Shown here: positions 32,569-42,772 of the stretch, piece by piece
Layout: each line of letters opens with the position of its first letter
Position numbering within the stretch: position 1 is the first letter of the stretch
Assembly (NCBI RefSeq): GCF_024341905.1
Contig: NZ_BQXY01000002.1
Coordinates: forward strand, 186,001-250,000
Length of the DNA: 64,000 nucleotides
Direction: 5' to 3'
DNA from: Clostridium folliculivorans
GTDB lineage: Bacteria; Bacillota; Clostridia; Clostridiales; Clostridiaceae
Translations under genes and position numbers: made by a program
Notes under the pieces: generated by a model
Seen by the model: only the letters and a program-made list of their open reading frames with translations
The model's database searches: none
Told to the model about the DNA's origin: nothing

Positions 32569-34923
32569 ATGTTTGGTAAAATAGTAAGTCATAAAGTAAG
32601 AGCTAATAAGATACATTTAGAGTTTGAAAAAAATGAAGGTATAATTGAAATTATAAGTCCAATGATTGTGAATGTTTTTTGCCCATTAAAATATGATAAT
32701 CATTATTCGAGAGCTGTTGAAGATTTGAAAATCGAACAATGTGAAATTTTAGTAGAGAAAAAAGATTTTTACATTGAGATAAGTACAGAAGCATTACTTA
32801 TTAAGGTATATGATGATTTTAAAGTAGATTTCTATAGCATAGAAGGAAAGATACTATGTGAAGATTTTAGAGAAGAAAGAGCACCTTTTGTAAGAAGAGG
32901 TACTATAAGTGATGCACAAGATGAAGGTCATAGTGTAGATATACAAGCAGATAAGCATAAAATTGAAGTTGTTAAAAGGTTATTTGGAGATGAGAAGTTC
33001 TATGGTCTTGGAGAAAAAACAGGCCATCTTAATAAGAGAGGTTATTATTATGAAATGTGGAACACTGATGATCCAACGCCACATGTAGAAAGTCACAAAT
33101 CACTTTATAAATCTATACCTTATTTTATAACTCTAAGAGAGGATTGTGCCTTTGGTATATTCTTTGATAATACTTTTAAAACTTACTTTGATATGGGAAA
33201 AGAAAACTCTAAATATTATTACTTTGGTGCTGATGATGGTAATTTGGACTATTATTTTATCGGTGGAAATAATGTACAAAGTATACTAAAGGGTTACACT
33301 GATTTGACAGGAAAGACACCGCTTCCTCAAATGTGGACTCTTGGATATCAGCAAAGTAGATGGTCTTATTCTCCAGCAGGTAGAGTTAAAGAAATAGCAA
33401 AAAGCTTCAGAGAAAAAGATATTCCTTGTGACACAATTCATTTAGACATAGATTACATGGAGAGTTTTAAAGTTTTTACTTGGGATAAAGAAAGATTTCC
33501 AGATGAAAAGAAGATATTAAATGAGCTTAATGAAGATGGATTTAAGATAGTTACTATAATAGATCCAGGGGTAAAGAAAGAAAAAAACTATGATATCTAT
33601 GAGACTGGACTTAAAAATGGATATTTTGCCACTGATAAGGATGGAATCACTTATGTAAATAGAGTATGGCCAGGTGATTCTGTGTTTCCTGACTTTTCTA
33701 AGAAAGACACTAGAGATTGGTGGGCTGAAAATCAAAAGATTCTATTGGATTCTGGAGTTTCTGGAGTATGGAATGATATGAATGAGCCTGCTAGTTTTAA
33801 TGGACCATTACCGGATGATGTTCAGTTTGAAAATGAAGGAAGAAATACAGATCACACTGAAATTCATAATATATATGGACATTTAATGTCTAAGGCAACT
33901 TTTGAGGGAATTAAGAAACATAGCGGTAAAAGACCTTTTGTTATAACAAGAGCCGCATATGCAGGAACTCAAAAATATTCTACAGTATGGACAGGAGATA
34001 ATCAAAGTTTTTGGGATCATTTAAGAATGTCAATACCTATGCTTTTAAACCTAGGGATGAGTGGTATTAGCTTTTGTGGAACTGATGTTGGAGGCTTCAG
34101 CTTTGACTGCACACCTGAGCTTTTGTCAAGATGGGTACAAGTAGGAGCGTTTACGCCATTATTCAGAAACCATTCAGGTAGTAACACAAGAGACCAGGAA
34201 CCATGGGCTTTTGATGAGGAAACACTGAATATAAATAGAAAGTATATAAAGTTAAGATATAAGCTACTTCCATATTTATATGATTTATTATGGAGTGGTG
34301 AAACTACAGGCTTACCGGTGATGAGGCCGCTTGTTCTTCATTATGAAAAGGATAAAGAAGTATATGAAATCAATGACCAATTTTTATTTGGTGAAAATAT
34401 ATTGGTAGCACCTATATTAGAGCAAGGTAAGAAAATAAGAACTGTTTATCTTCCAGTAGGTCAATGGATTGATTATTGGACTAAGGAAGTTATAGATGGT
34501 GGAAAGTATATACTTAAAGAGACTCCTCTTGATATCTGTCCAGTTTATATTAAGAAAGGAAGCATAGTTCCAAACTATCCAGAGCAAAACTACGTTGGAG
34601 AAAAAGATATTAAAGAATTAACACTTGATATTTACCCAGGAGAAGGTCAATATGTGCATTACGTAGATGACAAAGAAAGCTATAACTACAGAGAAGGCGA
34701 ATATACTTTATATGAATTTATTATGAAGAATGATGAAGAAGCTACCATTGATATAAACATAAAGCATGAAGAGTACAAAGCATATGATAGCTTTAAAGTT
34801 ATATATAATTGTGATATTACTAAAGAGGTTTATTTTAATGAAGAAAAAATAAGTTTTGTTGAAACTGATAACAAGATTGAATTTGTGATTCCAGCAGTAA
34901 GTGGTAGACTTATAGTAAAGTAG
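32569..34923 (+). CDS. GH31 alpha-glucosidase
   Basis: This 784-residue cytoplasmic enzyme (no signal peptide) hydrolyses alpha-glucosidic or alpha-xylosidic linkages. It has the N-terminal GH31 beta-sandwich (1-~250, with FYGLGEKTGHLNKRG), the (beta/alpha)8 barrel with nucleophile Asp403 in GVWNDMNEPASF and acid/base Asp477 in TVWTGDNQSFW, and C-terminal beta domains including DUF5110-like sequence. PRNYWTDDP-like YYYEMWNTDDPTPH before the barrel is the pattern of alpha-glucosidases rather than alpha-xylosidases. AGGAGG precedes the ATG. The divergent AraC gene is the likely regulator. Confidence 0.93.
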   Translation: MFGKIVSHKVRANKIHLEFEKNEGIIEIISPMIVNVFCPLKYDNHYSRAVEDLKIEQCEILVEKKDFYIEISTEALLIKVYDDFKVDFYSIEGKILCEDFREERAPFVRRGTISDAQDEGHSVDIQADKHKIEVVKRLFGDEKFYGLGEKTGHLNKRGYYYEMWNTDDPTPHVESHKSLYKSIPYFITLREDCAFGIFFDNTFKTYFDMGKENSKYYYFGADDGNLDYYFIGGNNVQSILKGYTDLTGKTPLPQMWTLGYQQSRWSYSPAGRVKEIAKSFREKDIPCDTIHLDIDYMESFKVFTWDKERFPDEKKILNELNEDGFKIVTIIDPGVKKEKNYDIYETGLKNGYFATDKDGITYVNRVWPGDSVFPDFSKKDTRDWWAENQKILLDSGVSGVWNDMNEPASFNGPLPDDVQFENEGRNTDHTEIHNIYGHLMSKATFEGIKKHSGKRPFVITRAAYAGTQKYSTVWTGDNQSFWDHLRMSIPMLLNLGMSGISFCGTDVGGFSFDCTPELLSRWVQVGAFTPLFRNHSGSNTRDQEPWAFDEETLNINRKYIKLRYKLLPYLYDLLWSGETTGLPVMRPLVLHYEKDKEVYEINDQFLFGENILVAPILEQGKKIRTVYLPVGQWIDYWTKEVIDGGKYILKETPLDICPVYIKKGSIVPNYPEQNYVGEKDIKELTLDIYPGEGQYVHYVDDKESYNYREGEYTLYEFIMKNDEEATIDINIKHEEYKAYDSFKVIYNCDITKEVYFNEEKISFVETDNKIEFVIPAVSGRLIVK

Positions 34924-35467
34924 TGAGTTTGAAAATTTAAGTTAATCAAATATATTAAAGCTACCCAATTAGTGTAGTTTAAAAGCTAAATTAAGTTACA
35001 AAAAGGGACATAATATTAATAGACTTAGCATATAGAAAATGAGTTTAATTTGGTAAGTTCTTATGAAATAAAAGCACTAGAGTTGCATAAATTCTAGTGC
35101 TTTTATTATAGTAGTTGTTAAAGTATTGTGTTGAAATTAGGAGTATGCAGTTTGTTTACTCTTTTTTTACTGTAAAGACCAGTTATAAAAAGTCAACAGT
35201 TTTATATAAAAGGTTACTATCAAAAAAGGTAAATATAGATAAACTGCTTCATATTAGAACTTATCCAAATAAAGATTCGTACCACTTAAAACCGAAATCT
35301 ATTTTAAAATAAATGTTTAGTTAAGAGGATAAGTTAATGAAAAAATATGTTATTATTGTATTATTAGAGAATTAATGTAACAATACGAATTTATACAAAT
35401 AAACTATACGTAATTTTACTTTAAGGATTAATGAAAGAGAACATAGAAAAACTTGAGAGGTAAAGTG
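34924..35467. other. Gap with terminator and decayed repeat
   Basis: It contains the terminator at 35070 and then a segment starting GTTAAAGTATTGTGTTGAAA, which resembles the start of R2, and TTTTTTTACTGTAAAGACCA, similar to the end of R1. The plus-strand 65-codon frame at 35115-35312 overlies this and lacks a ribosome binding site. Confidence 0.45.
35070..35106 (+). terminator. GH31 terminator
   Basis: Perfect 12-bp stem AAAAGCACTAGA/TCTAGTGCTTTT. Confidence 0.88.
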
Positions 35468-36643
35468 GTGGCTAAGATATTTGACTTTGATATATTTAAC
35501 CTTAAAAATGACATTGAACTTACTAATAAACAGAGAGCAGATATAGATAAAGATGTTGCGATAACTAATATGAAAAGACTACGGATAGGGTTAAGTATAA
35601 CTGCAATCATGGAAATGCTATTAGTATTAGCATATGATTTGCCACGAATAGAAAATATAACTCCTTCTACCAGAGGAATATATATATACTATTTATTGTT
35701 ACATTCACTTATTATTCTAGTCTGTTTATTAGGATTTACACTTATTAATACATGGCTCAATAAAAATAAGACTTTTTCTATCAAACTAATTGAAAGAGTA
35801 ATATATTCTACTCTAGGTGTTATATTAGTGTTACTTACATTAATATCAGGACTAGATCAGATCACTACAGGACAAATTTTAGTTTTTGGCATAAATATAA
35901 TTTTTAGCGGCTTAGTAATACTTATAAAACCACCATATGAAAATGTTATTTATACTACTACATTTATAACCTTTATTATTGTTATGATAATCTTTCAGCA
36001 TAGCTGGAATATATTAATTTCTAATCTTGTTAATGGAAGCTTTTTCTTTGTATCGGCTTTATTTTTATCCAAGTTTATGCACAATAATCAAGTTGCTCAC
36101 TTAGCTAAAAATATTAAGTTAAAAGATGTAAATAGAAAACTTCAGTACTTATCAGATTATGATTATCTTACTGGGATTCCAAATAGAAGATACTTTATGA
36201 AACAGTTAAAAGATTTTGATTATAATAAGAAATGCCCAAATACTAGATCTTACGTAGTTATAGCAGATATAGACTATTTTAAAAATATCAATGATACATA
36301 TGGACATCTAATTGGTGATTACGTTCTAAAGGCTATAGCTGTCATATTGAAAAACAACATTAAAGAGCAGGATTTGTTGGCTCGCTTTGGTGGAGAAGAG
36401 TTTTTAATTTTACTATCAACCAAAACCTTAGAAGAAACTAAAGTTATCTGTGAAAATTTAAGAAGTTTAATAGAACAATATGCTTTTAATTTTGAGAAAG
36501 ACATAATAAAAATTACTGCAAGTTTTGGTATTTGTTCAATTGATAATATTTCGGAAGTAGATTTCGGCAAAGCATACAGTCATGCAGATAAAGCTTTATA
36601 TGAAGCAAAAAGAACTGGTCGCAATAAAGTTTGTATTTTTTAA
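35468..36643 (+). CDS. Membrane diguanylate cyclase (GGDEF)
   Basis: This ~391-residue protein has six hydrophobic segments in residues ~40-210, a short helical linker and a C-terminal GGDEF domain (~230-391). The active site is FGGEEF, which is catalytically competent in the family; DIDYFKNINDTYGH and GDYVLKAIA are intact. The I-site arginine is replaced (KEQD instead of RxxD), so product inhibition may be lost. GTG 35468 sits seven bases after GAGAGG and is a better start than TTG 35453. It makes c-di-GMP in response to an unknown membrane signal. Confidence 0.88.
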   Translation: MAKIFDFDIFNLKNDIELTNKQRADIDKDVAITNMKRLRIGLSITAIMEMLLVLAYDLPRIENITPSTRGIYIYYLLLHSLIILVCLLGFTLINTWLNKNKTFSIKLIERVIYSTLGVILVLLTLISGLDQITTGQILVFGINIIFSGLVILIKPPYENVIYTTTFITFIIVMIIFQHSWNILISNLVNGSFFFVSALFLSKFMHNNQVAHLAKNIKLKDVNRKLQYLSDYDYLTGIPNRRYFMKQLKDFDYNKKCPNTRSYVVIADIDYFKNINDTYGHLIGDYVLKAIAVILKNNIKEQDLLARFGGEEFLILLSTKTLEETKVICENLRSLIEQYAFNFEKDIIKITASFGICSIDNISEVDFGKAYSHADKALYEAKRTGRNKVCIF

Positions 36644-36697
36644 TTTATAGTATTAAGTTGGAAAATAACTGAAACTTAAATAATTTAAATGATAATA

Positions 36698-36745
36698 GTC
36701 ATGAGAGTAGATGATTCACAGCCTCATGGCTTGTACTTTTTTAAG
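36698..36745 (+). terminator. Weak terminator after the diguanylate cyclase gene
   Basis: CATGAG (36700) pairs with CTCATG (36723), with T6 ten bases later. Confidence 0.4.
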
Positions 36746-36861
36746 AGTATGTAGTTATAAAGGCAATATTAGACCAATAAAACTTATATATAATGTTAAG
36801 AAGTTAGGAAATACTATAGAAAGTTAGTTTTATTTAAAACAACACAACTGGAGGATGTAAT

Positions 36862-37608
36862 ATGTCAAAGATAATATTTTTAGGAACAAATGGATGGTAC
36901 GATTCAGAAACAGGGAACACTCCATCTGTTCTAATAGAAACAGAACAGTATTGTTTAATATTAGATGCTGGTAATGGAATTTATAAGTTGAATAAATATA
37001 TTTCTTATGATAAACCAGCCTATCTATTTTTAAGCCATTTTCATTTAGATCACATTTCAGGATTACACACATTGGTTAAAAACAAATTTTCTAATGGATT
37101 ATATATTATAGTGCAAGATGGAGGAAAAGACTTTTTGGAAAGATTTATCAGCTCACCTTTCACAGTACCAATAAAACAACTTCCTTTCAAAGTAGAAATA
37201 TTGGAAGTAGATAAAATTCAAGATACCCTTCCTTTTAAAGCAAGTTTTCTGCCGTTGAAACACAGTATAGAAGTTTTAGGGGTTAGATTAGAGATAAACA
37301 ATAAGATTATTACATACTGCACCGATACCGCTGAATGCCAAAACGCTATTGCCTTAGCTAAAGATGCAGATATATTAATTACAGAATGTAGTATGGCACC
37401 AAATGCAAAAAAAGATGCTAATGTACATCTTAATCCTCAAATGGCAGCAAAGCTTGCAAAAGAAGCTGAAGCTAAAAATCTTTATTTAATGCATTTTGAT
37501 GCAAGTACTTATACTAATAAAGAAATGAGGATTGAAGCTGAATTGAATGCAAAAGAGACTTTTGCAAACTCTTTTGCAGCCTTTGATGGACTGGAAGTTA
37601 AATTCTAA
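36862..37608 (+). CDS. MBL-fold metallohydrolase (RNase Z/AtsA-like)
   Basis: This 248-residue metallo-beta-lactamase-fold protein has the zinc motif HFHLDH in LSHFHLDHISGLH, a second His in LPLKHSIEV, the bridging Asp in YCTDTAECQN and a final His in LMHFDAST. This is the order of the RNase Z/arylsulfatase/phosphonate PhnP group. A phosphodiesterase-like activity is plausible but the substrate is not known. A GGAGG site precedes the ATG; it is transcribed alone. Confidence 0.88.
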   Translation: MSKIIFLGTNGWYDSETGNTPSVLIETEQYCLILDAGNGIYKLNKYISYDKPAYLFLSHFHLDHISGLHTLVKNKFSNGLYIIVQDGGKDFLERFISSPFTVPIKQLPFKVEILEVDKIQDTLPFKASFLPLKHSIEVLGVRLEINNKIITYCTDTAECQNAIALAKDADILITECSMAPNAKKDANVHLNPQMAAKLAKEAEAKNLYLMHFDASTYTNKEMRIEAELNAKETFANSFAAFDGLEVKF

Positions 37609-37889
37609 TAAAATCTGTTACTAGATTGAAATGCTTTTAAATTCTTAATTATTAGAAAGTTGAGAGTTGCTAGCATATAATCTACTTACTGTGGCGTTAG
37701 TTAATAACTTATATCTATTTAATATAAGTTAATCAATTGGCAATATTATGTTATAATTATTCAATATAGTAAAACTATATTTATTTGATTTTTAAGCATA
37801 TATTGTAGTAATTATACGTAAATAATTTCAATCAAATTCATAAATATTTTTTAAGATTTAAATCAATTACTTACATGGAGGATAACTTG

Positions 37890-38333
37890 ATGATTTGGAA
37901 AATTAAAACCTTCAATCAATTAACAGGAGAAGAAGTATATAAACTTCTTAAATTAAGAAGTGAGGTTTTTGTTGTAGAACAAAATTGTGTATATCTAGAC
38001 CCTGATGGTAAAGATCAACACTCATACCACTTATATTTAGAAGATGAGGGCGAAATTGTGGCCTGTACAAGAATATTAAATAAAGGTGTCGCTTATGAAC
38101 AAGCGTCAATTGGAAGAGTAATAGTAAGAAAAGACTATAGAGGTAAGAGTATTTCAAGAGAAATGCTTGCGAAAGCTATTAGTTTCATTGAAGAAAATAT
38201 TAAGGAAACAGAAATAAAAATTCAAGCACAAGCATACTTATTTGATTTTTACGGAAGTTTTGGGTTTAAAGCGATATCTGAAGAATATTTAGAAGATGGT
38301 ATTCCTCATATAGATATGCTTTACAAGAAATAG
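37890..38333 (+). CDS. ElaA-type GNAT acetyltransferase
   Basis: This ~147-residue protein (VYKLLKLRSEVFVVEQNCVY, then LDPDGKDQHSYH) begins as ElaA-family GNATs do and has the acetyl-CoA motif RVIVRKDYRGKSISREML and the C-terminal FYGSFGFKAI. The acceptor is unknown. The ATG at 37890 follows a GGAGG at spacing 8; the in-frame ATG 37875 overlaps that site and is rejected. Confidence 0.9.
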   Translation: MIWKIKTFNQLTGEEVYKLLKLRSEVFVVEQNCVYLDPDGKDQHSYHLYLEDEGEIVACTRILNKGVAYEQASIGRVIVRKDYRGKSISREMLAKAISFIEENIKETEIKIQAQAYLFDFYGSFGFKAISEEYLEDGIPHIDMLYKK

Positions 38334-38674
38334 CCTAACTATAAGTCCATGAACACCGTTTAATTTAAAGGATATATTTATTTTCATAATTTTATGATTG
38401 GTATGGAAAAAAGATACGACTATTATAAATTTAAACGTGATTTTAGAGAATGCTTTTATGGAATATAGGGATGTGTTTTGATAATAAAGAAGAAGTGGAC
38501 AATCTATCTAGAAAGTAAATAAGTAGAGGATTAATTTGGGTATACATTTTCCAAAATCAGTTATATTATCAGCTGATGTCGATACGTCAAAGAACTAACT
38601 TAATTAAAGATGAAGAGTTAGATAAATATTATAAATGGATCAAAAGTATTCTTAGTGAAAAGAGGAGAGAAAAA
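38334..38674. other. Gap without recognisable features
   Basis: No convincing ORF, hairpin or repeat is seen. The in-frame extension of the next gene back to ATG 38576 lies here but has no ribosome binding site. Confidence 0.4.
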
Positions 38675-38974
38675 ATGTCGACTAACAGCTTAGAACAAGT
38701 AATAATAATATGCGGTTCGTGGTTTCTATTTAGTGCGTTATATAAAAAATATGATTTATTATCATTCCTAAAGAAGAAAATAAAATTAAAAACTAATACA
38801 GCTTGGATTGCTTTCATATGTGTATCTTATGTAATTTTAGAAGCAATAATTGGAGAATTGATGTATAAGTTAAATGTACAATATTCGTATATAGTTATCT
38901 TTTTTAACATATTCATGGGCTTCTTTCTAAGTCTGCTTGCAGCTGCAACTTTCAAGAAAAAAACTAAAAAATAG
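38675..38974 (+). CDS. Small membrane protein of unknown function (99 aa)
   Basis: The AGGAGAG site supports ATG 38675; an in-frame ATG at 38576 would add 33 charged residues. The protein has three hydrophobic segments (EQVIIICGSWFLFSALYKK, TAWIAFICVSYVILEAIIG, YIVIFFNIFMGFFLSLLAAA) and a lysine-rich tail, giving an inside-positive C-terminus. No family recognised. Terminator at 38997. Confidence 0.6.
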   Translation: MSTNSLEQVIIICGSWFLFSALYKKYDLLSFLKKKIKLKTNTAWIAFICVSYVILEAIIGELMYKLNVQYSYIVIFFNIFMGFFLSLLAAATFKKKTKK

Positions 38975-38996
38975 TATGTATTTTTAACATAGCATA

Positions 38997-39042
38997 AGTT
39001 TATTAGAAAAGCTCTAAATAGCTTCTCTAATAAACTTTTATC
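38997..39042. terminator. Intrinsic terminator
   Basis: AAGTTTATTAGA (38997-39008) pairs with TCTAATAAACTT (39026-39037), with inner AGCT/AGCT pairing, followed by TTTATC. Confidence 0.82.
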
Positions 39043-39245
39043 GTAAAGGAAAATATAATTTTTTATGGCTGATAAACATTGTAATTGCTCAGTTGAATTA
39101 TTCTAAAAGTATAATTATATGAATATAATTTAGTCTAAAACATTATAAAAAGTCAGAATATTGGGTAAACTATATATAGTTATGGTTTCTTATAATATAT
39201 AACTAATAATTCACACAAAAAATTAGATTGGTGGTGTATAAAATA

Positions 39246-39485
39246 GTGATAGATAATGGAGAAGAATTTTTATCGATGCATCCTACACAAAGAAAATGGA
39301 TAAATAAATGTAGTATGTGTCATCATAGAGGATACAAGCCAAACATATTGGAACAACTATATCCATATCCACCAACAGAAACAAGAAATTTACGTTGTTA
39401 CTTTAAACCGCTTGCACTTAATAATGATGGCATTTGTGATGATTGCAATAAACTTTTAAAGCAGAAGCAAAATGAAACTTATTGA
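39246..39485 (+). CDS. Small Cys-rich (zinc-ribbon-like) protein
   Basis: This ~79-residue protein has Cys pairs NKCSMCHHRG and DGICDDCNKLL plus a Cys in LRCYFKP, suggesting a structural zinc site. No family recognised. The start is uncertain: GTG 39246 lies about nine bases after GGTGG, but the in-frame GTG 39231/39234 or TTG 39228 are alternatives. It is flanked by unrelated genes. Confidence 0.5.
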   Translation: MIDNGEEFLSMHPTQRKWINKCSMCHHRGYKPNILEQLYPYPPTETRNLRCYFKPLALNNDGICDDCNKLLKQKQNETY

Positions 39486-39682
39486 TTCTAGCTATAGCTT
39501 TAATTTAATAATTCAATGATAGATTTTACTTAGTAAAAAAAATTAAACATTTTTATGGATGAGAAATACTACTCATATTAGAGTAGTAACTTAAAATTAG
39601 GAGTAATAATGCAGAGACTCTCAAATTATATGCTTTATGGTATAATTATACATATAATTTTAACTTTACAAGAGAGGTATCT

Positions 39683-40399
39683 ATGGACAATAATTTGAAC
39701 GAAGAAATTATAAAAACTGAAGATGATGTACTTGATATGTTGGACAACCTTTTAGAAAAAAGAGAAAGTGACTGGTGGGATAAGTTTTACTTAAGAGATA
39801 TAAGCTCTGTTCCTTTCTTTAGTGATATTCCGGATTGTAATATTGTTTCATATTTTGAACGAGGTTTATTATCTAGAGGACATGCACTTGACGTAGGTTG
39901 TGGAAGGGGAAGGAACTCTATATATTTAGCTGAAAATGGGTTTAATGTCACAGGAATAGATTTTTCAAATACTTCAATTAAAATTGCAAGAGAAAAGTCA
40001 ATTGAAGGTTCTTTAGAAGTAACTTTTCTTTGTAAATCTATTTTTGACTTTGAAGCTGATAACGAAAGCTTTGATTTTATCTATGACGGTGGTTGCTTTC
40101 ATCATATAAAACCTCATAGAAGGTATAGATATTTGAGTACTATATCTAAACTTTTAAAGCCCAATGGTTATTTTGCTATGAACTGCTTTAATTTAAAGGG
40201 CGGAGCGAATATAAGTGATTATGATGTATATAGACAAAATTCTATGTGTGGTGGTATGGGATTCACTGAGTATAAACTTAAAAATATTCTCGAACATTAT
40301 TTTGACCTACTTGAATTTGAGGAAATGAAAGAATCAAAGGATAATAATATTTTTGGAAAATCTTTTTTATGGTCCGTATTAATGAAAAAGAAATCATAA
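39683..40399 (+). CDS. Class I SAM-dependent methyltransferase
   Basis: This 238-residue methyltransferase has the SAM motif I HALDVGCGRGRNSIYLAENG, the acidic end of strand 2 (VTGIDFSNTS) and motif II FDFIYDGGCFHH. The similarity to TehB/thiopurine-type small-molecule methyltransferases is general. Substrate unknown. It precedes another methyltransferase gene on the same strand by ~100 bp, and the two may be co-expressed. Confidence 0.87.
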   Translation: MDNNLNEEIIKTEDDVLDMLDNLLEKRESDWWDKFYLRDISSVPFFSDIPDCNIVSYFERGLLSRGHALDVGCGRGRNSIYLAENGFNVTGIDFSNTSIKIAREKSIEGSLEVTFLCKSIFDFEADNESFDFIYDGGCFHHIKPHRRYRYLSTISKLLKPNGYFAMNCFNLKGGANISDYDVYRQNSMCGGMGFTEYKLKNILEHYFDLLEFEEMKESKDNNIFGKSFLWSVLMKKKS

Positions 40400-40496
40400 A
40401 TTTTGCAAATTCCAACAAGAGTTAAACATATAAATGAATTTTATCTTTTTTAATAGTAAGGCAAAACTTTATCGTTATAGTGAAGTGAGGTGTCAT

Positions 40497-41108
40497 ATGG
40501 GATTTGATGAATTTTCAAAAGAATGGGACACTGAGAAGCGAATTTCTAGAGCTAGAATTATATCTAAGGAAATGGAAAATTTTATTCCTATAGATCAAAG
40601 ACTTTCTGCAATGGAATTTGGATGTGGAACAGGACTTATTAGTTTTAATCTGCATGATAAGTTAAAAGAAATAACACTTATCGATTCCTCAGAAGGGATG
40701 CTTGATGTAGTTAAATCTAAGATTGAAACTTATAAAGTTAATAACGTAATAATAAAAAAATTAGACATATCAATTAATAATGTATTTGATAAGAGGTACG
40801 ACATAATATATAGCTCAATGGTACTACATCATATTAATGATACAAATAGTATAGTTAATAAGTTGTATGAACTTCTTAACAAGGAAGGATACCTTTGCAT
40901 AATTGATTTAAACAAAGAAGATGGTAGTTTTCATAAAAATGAAGCTGGGTTTCATGGCCATAATGGATTTGATCAGGCTGAGCTTATAGAGATTTTTGAG
41001 AATGCTGGACTTAAAGAGGTTAAAGCCCATACATTTTACTTAGATACAAAGGATATTGGCGATGAAGTAATAGAATATTCTTTATTCATAATTAAAGGTA
41101 TAAAATAG
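40497..41108 (+). CDS. Class I SAM-dependent methyltransferase
   Basis: This ~203-residue methyltransferase shows motif I AMEFGCGTGLISFNL, TLIDSSEGMLDV and a post-II YSSMVLHHI. The start ATG 40497 is supported by GTGAGGTG six bases upstream, over ATG 40434. The motif order and the C-terminal FHGHNGFDQAELIEIF resemble the UbiE/methyltransferase-11/12 group; the acceptor is unknown. A terminator follows at 41140. Confidence 0.87.
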   Translation: MGFDEFSKEWDTEKRISRARIISKEMENFIPIDQRLSAMEFGCGTGLISFNLHDKLKEITLIDSSEGMLDVVKSKIETYKVNNVIIKKLDISINNVFDKRYDIIYSSMVLHHINDTNSIVNKLYELLNKEGYLCIIDLNKEDGSFHKNEAGFHGHNGFDQAELIEIFENAGLKEVKAHTFYLDTKDIGDEVIEYSLFIIKGIK

Positions 41109-41529
41109 ATAGTTTAAATATGTAGAATAAACAATGATAAAGCCACTCATAAACAGATAATAATTATACTGATATGAGTGGCTTTTATTATTAAATCTAA
41201 TCATCAATTTCGACTTAATAACAATAAAACAAATATTTGATAAAGATAGTGTTAATGAGACACCGTGCATTTCTTCTAAAATTTAACTTTTATTTTAAAT
41301 TATATATTTTATAAATTAGAGCATTAATTTTAGATTTTATGACTTATATAAAATTTTTAGGGGATATTTATATAGTATGACAAATAGTAGAAACTATGAG
41401 TAAAGTCATGAATTAGTTAAGTTGAATAAGAAAATACTTGAAATATCGAGTTAATCCGACATAATAATTGATTCATAAAATAGAAAATACAAGTATAATA
41501 TATATATAATTATAATAAGGAGTATGAAG
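41109..41529. other. Gap with terminator and prs promoter region
   Basis: Apart from the terminator at 41140-41186 it is AT-rich (especially 41280-41520) with no ORF or clear riboswitch fold that I could recognise. Confidence 0.45.
41140..41187 (+). terminator. Intrinsic terminator
   Basis: AAGCCACTCAT (41140-41150) pairs with ATGAGTGGCTT (41174-41184), followed by TTATTA. Confidence 0.8.
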
Positions 41530-42642
41530 ATGAACGAAAATCAAATTTTTATCCACAATAATGGAGAATTAGGTCTTATAGTTTTAGAAAGCTGTAAAGC
41601 TTTAGGACAAAAAATTGATGAAGAAATCAAGGCTAAAAGGGGCGTAAGTGAATCTTTTTTAATTCCTTCAGATGAAATACGCTTTTCTAATGGGGAAGGA
41701 AAGGTAAAGCTTTCAGAAACGGTTAGAGGTAAAGATATTTACATACTTTGCGATGTTGGTAATCATAGCTGTTCATATAACATGTTTGGGGTAAAAACTT
41801 TTAAAGGCCCAGATGAGCATTTCCAAGACATAAAAAGAACAGTTTCAGCTATAAGAGGTAAGGCAAGAAGAATAACTGTTATAATGCCACTTCTTTATGC
41901 TTCAAGACAACATAGAAGAAAAGGCAGAGAATCACTTGACTGTGCTTTAGCATTACAAGAATTAGAAAGATTAGGAGTGCAAGAAATATTAACATTTGAT
42001 GCACATGATCCTAATGTTCAAAATGCGATTCCACTTTTATCTTTCGAAAATTTCTATCCTACTTATGACATACTAAAGACTTTTATCACAGAAGAAAAGT
42101 CAGCAGAAATAGATAAAAATAAAATGCTAGTAATTAGTCCTGACACAGGAGCTATGGATAGAGCTATATACTATTCAAGTGTTCTTGGTCTTGATGTTGG
42201 GCTATTTTATAAGAGAAGAGACCATTCTACAATAGTTAATGGTAAAAACCCTATAGTAAAACATGAATATATGGGAAGAGATGTTGAAGGTCAAGACGTA
42301 CTTATCGTAGATGATATGATTGCATCTGGAGAATCTGTGCTTGATATAGCAAAAGAACTTAAAGCAAGAAAAGCAAGAAATGTTTATGTAGCTGCAACTT
42401 TTGCATTCTTTACAGAAGGAGCTGAAAAGTTCCAAAAGTTCTATGAAGATGGTACTATAACAAGAGTTTACTCAACTAACCTTACATACATAGCTCCTGA
42501 AGTTCAAGAAGCAGAGTGGTTTAAAAAAGTAGATATGTCACAATTTATTGCTAGAATAATAAATAGATTAAATGGTGACCAATCTATTGCTTCATACATG
42601 GATGCAACATATGTAATATCTGAATTATTAAAAAACAGATAA
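41530..42642 (+). CDS. prs: Ribose-phosphate pyrophosphokinase, long divergent form
   Basis: PRPP synthetase makes phosphoribosyl pyrophosphate for nucleotide, histidine and NAD synthesis. This 370-residue protein is longer than the usual ~315. It keeps the PRPP-binding loop VLIVDDMIASGES and the flexible catalytic region PLLYASRQHRRKGRES, but the usual DLHAGQIQGFF segment is replaced by TFDAHDPNVQNAIP. Such long forms occur in clostridia. ATG 41530 lies seven bases after AAGGAG, and ATG 41524 is too close. The nadABC operon in the same window also needs PRPP (for NadC). Confidence 0.88.
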   Translation: MNENQIFIHNNGELGLIVLESCKALGQKIDEEIKAKRGVSESFLIPSDEIRFSNGEGKVKLSETVRGKDIYILCDVGNHSCSYNMFGVKTFKGPDEHFQDIKRTVSAIRGKARRITVIMPLLYASRQHRRKGRESLDCALALQELERLGVQEILTFDAHDPNVQNAIPLLSFENFYPTYDILKTFITEEKSAEIDKNKMLVISPDTGAMDRAIYYSSVLGLDVGLFYKRRDHSTIVNGKNPIVKHEYMGRDVEGQDVLIVDDMIASGESVLDIAKELKARKARNVYVAATFAFFTEGAEKFQKFYEDGTITRVYSTNLTYIAPEVQEAEWFKKVDMSQFIARIINRLNGDQSIASYMDATYVISELLKNR

Positions 42643-42679
42643 TATTAAAAGATTTGATAATATTCCTATATACAATAAA

Positions 42680-42714
42680 AAGGTTAGAACTAAAATTTTA
42701 GTTCTAACCTTCTT
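42680..42714. terminator. Bidirectional intrinsic terminator
   Basis: A perfect palindrome AAGGTTAGAACTAAAA/TTTTAGTTCTAACCTT lies between prs and the convergent MATE gene. Confidence 0.85.
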
Positions 42715-42772
42715 TGTTATCGAAGTGGTACATCCATATATTTAAACTCGACTTAAAAATATTAATTAATCA

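Noticed and set aside
35115..35312. 65-codon plus-strand frame after the GH31 terminator
   Set aside because: No ribosome binding site, starts within repeat-like sequence and resembles nothing known; treated as a by-product of a decayed repeat.
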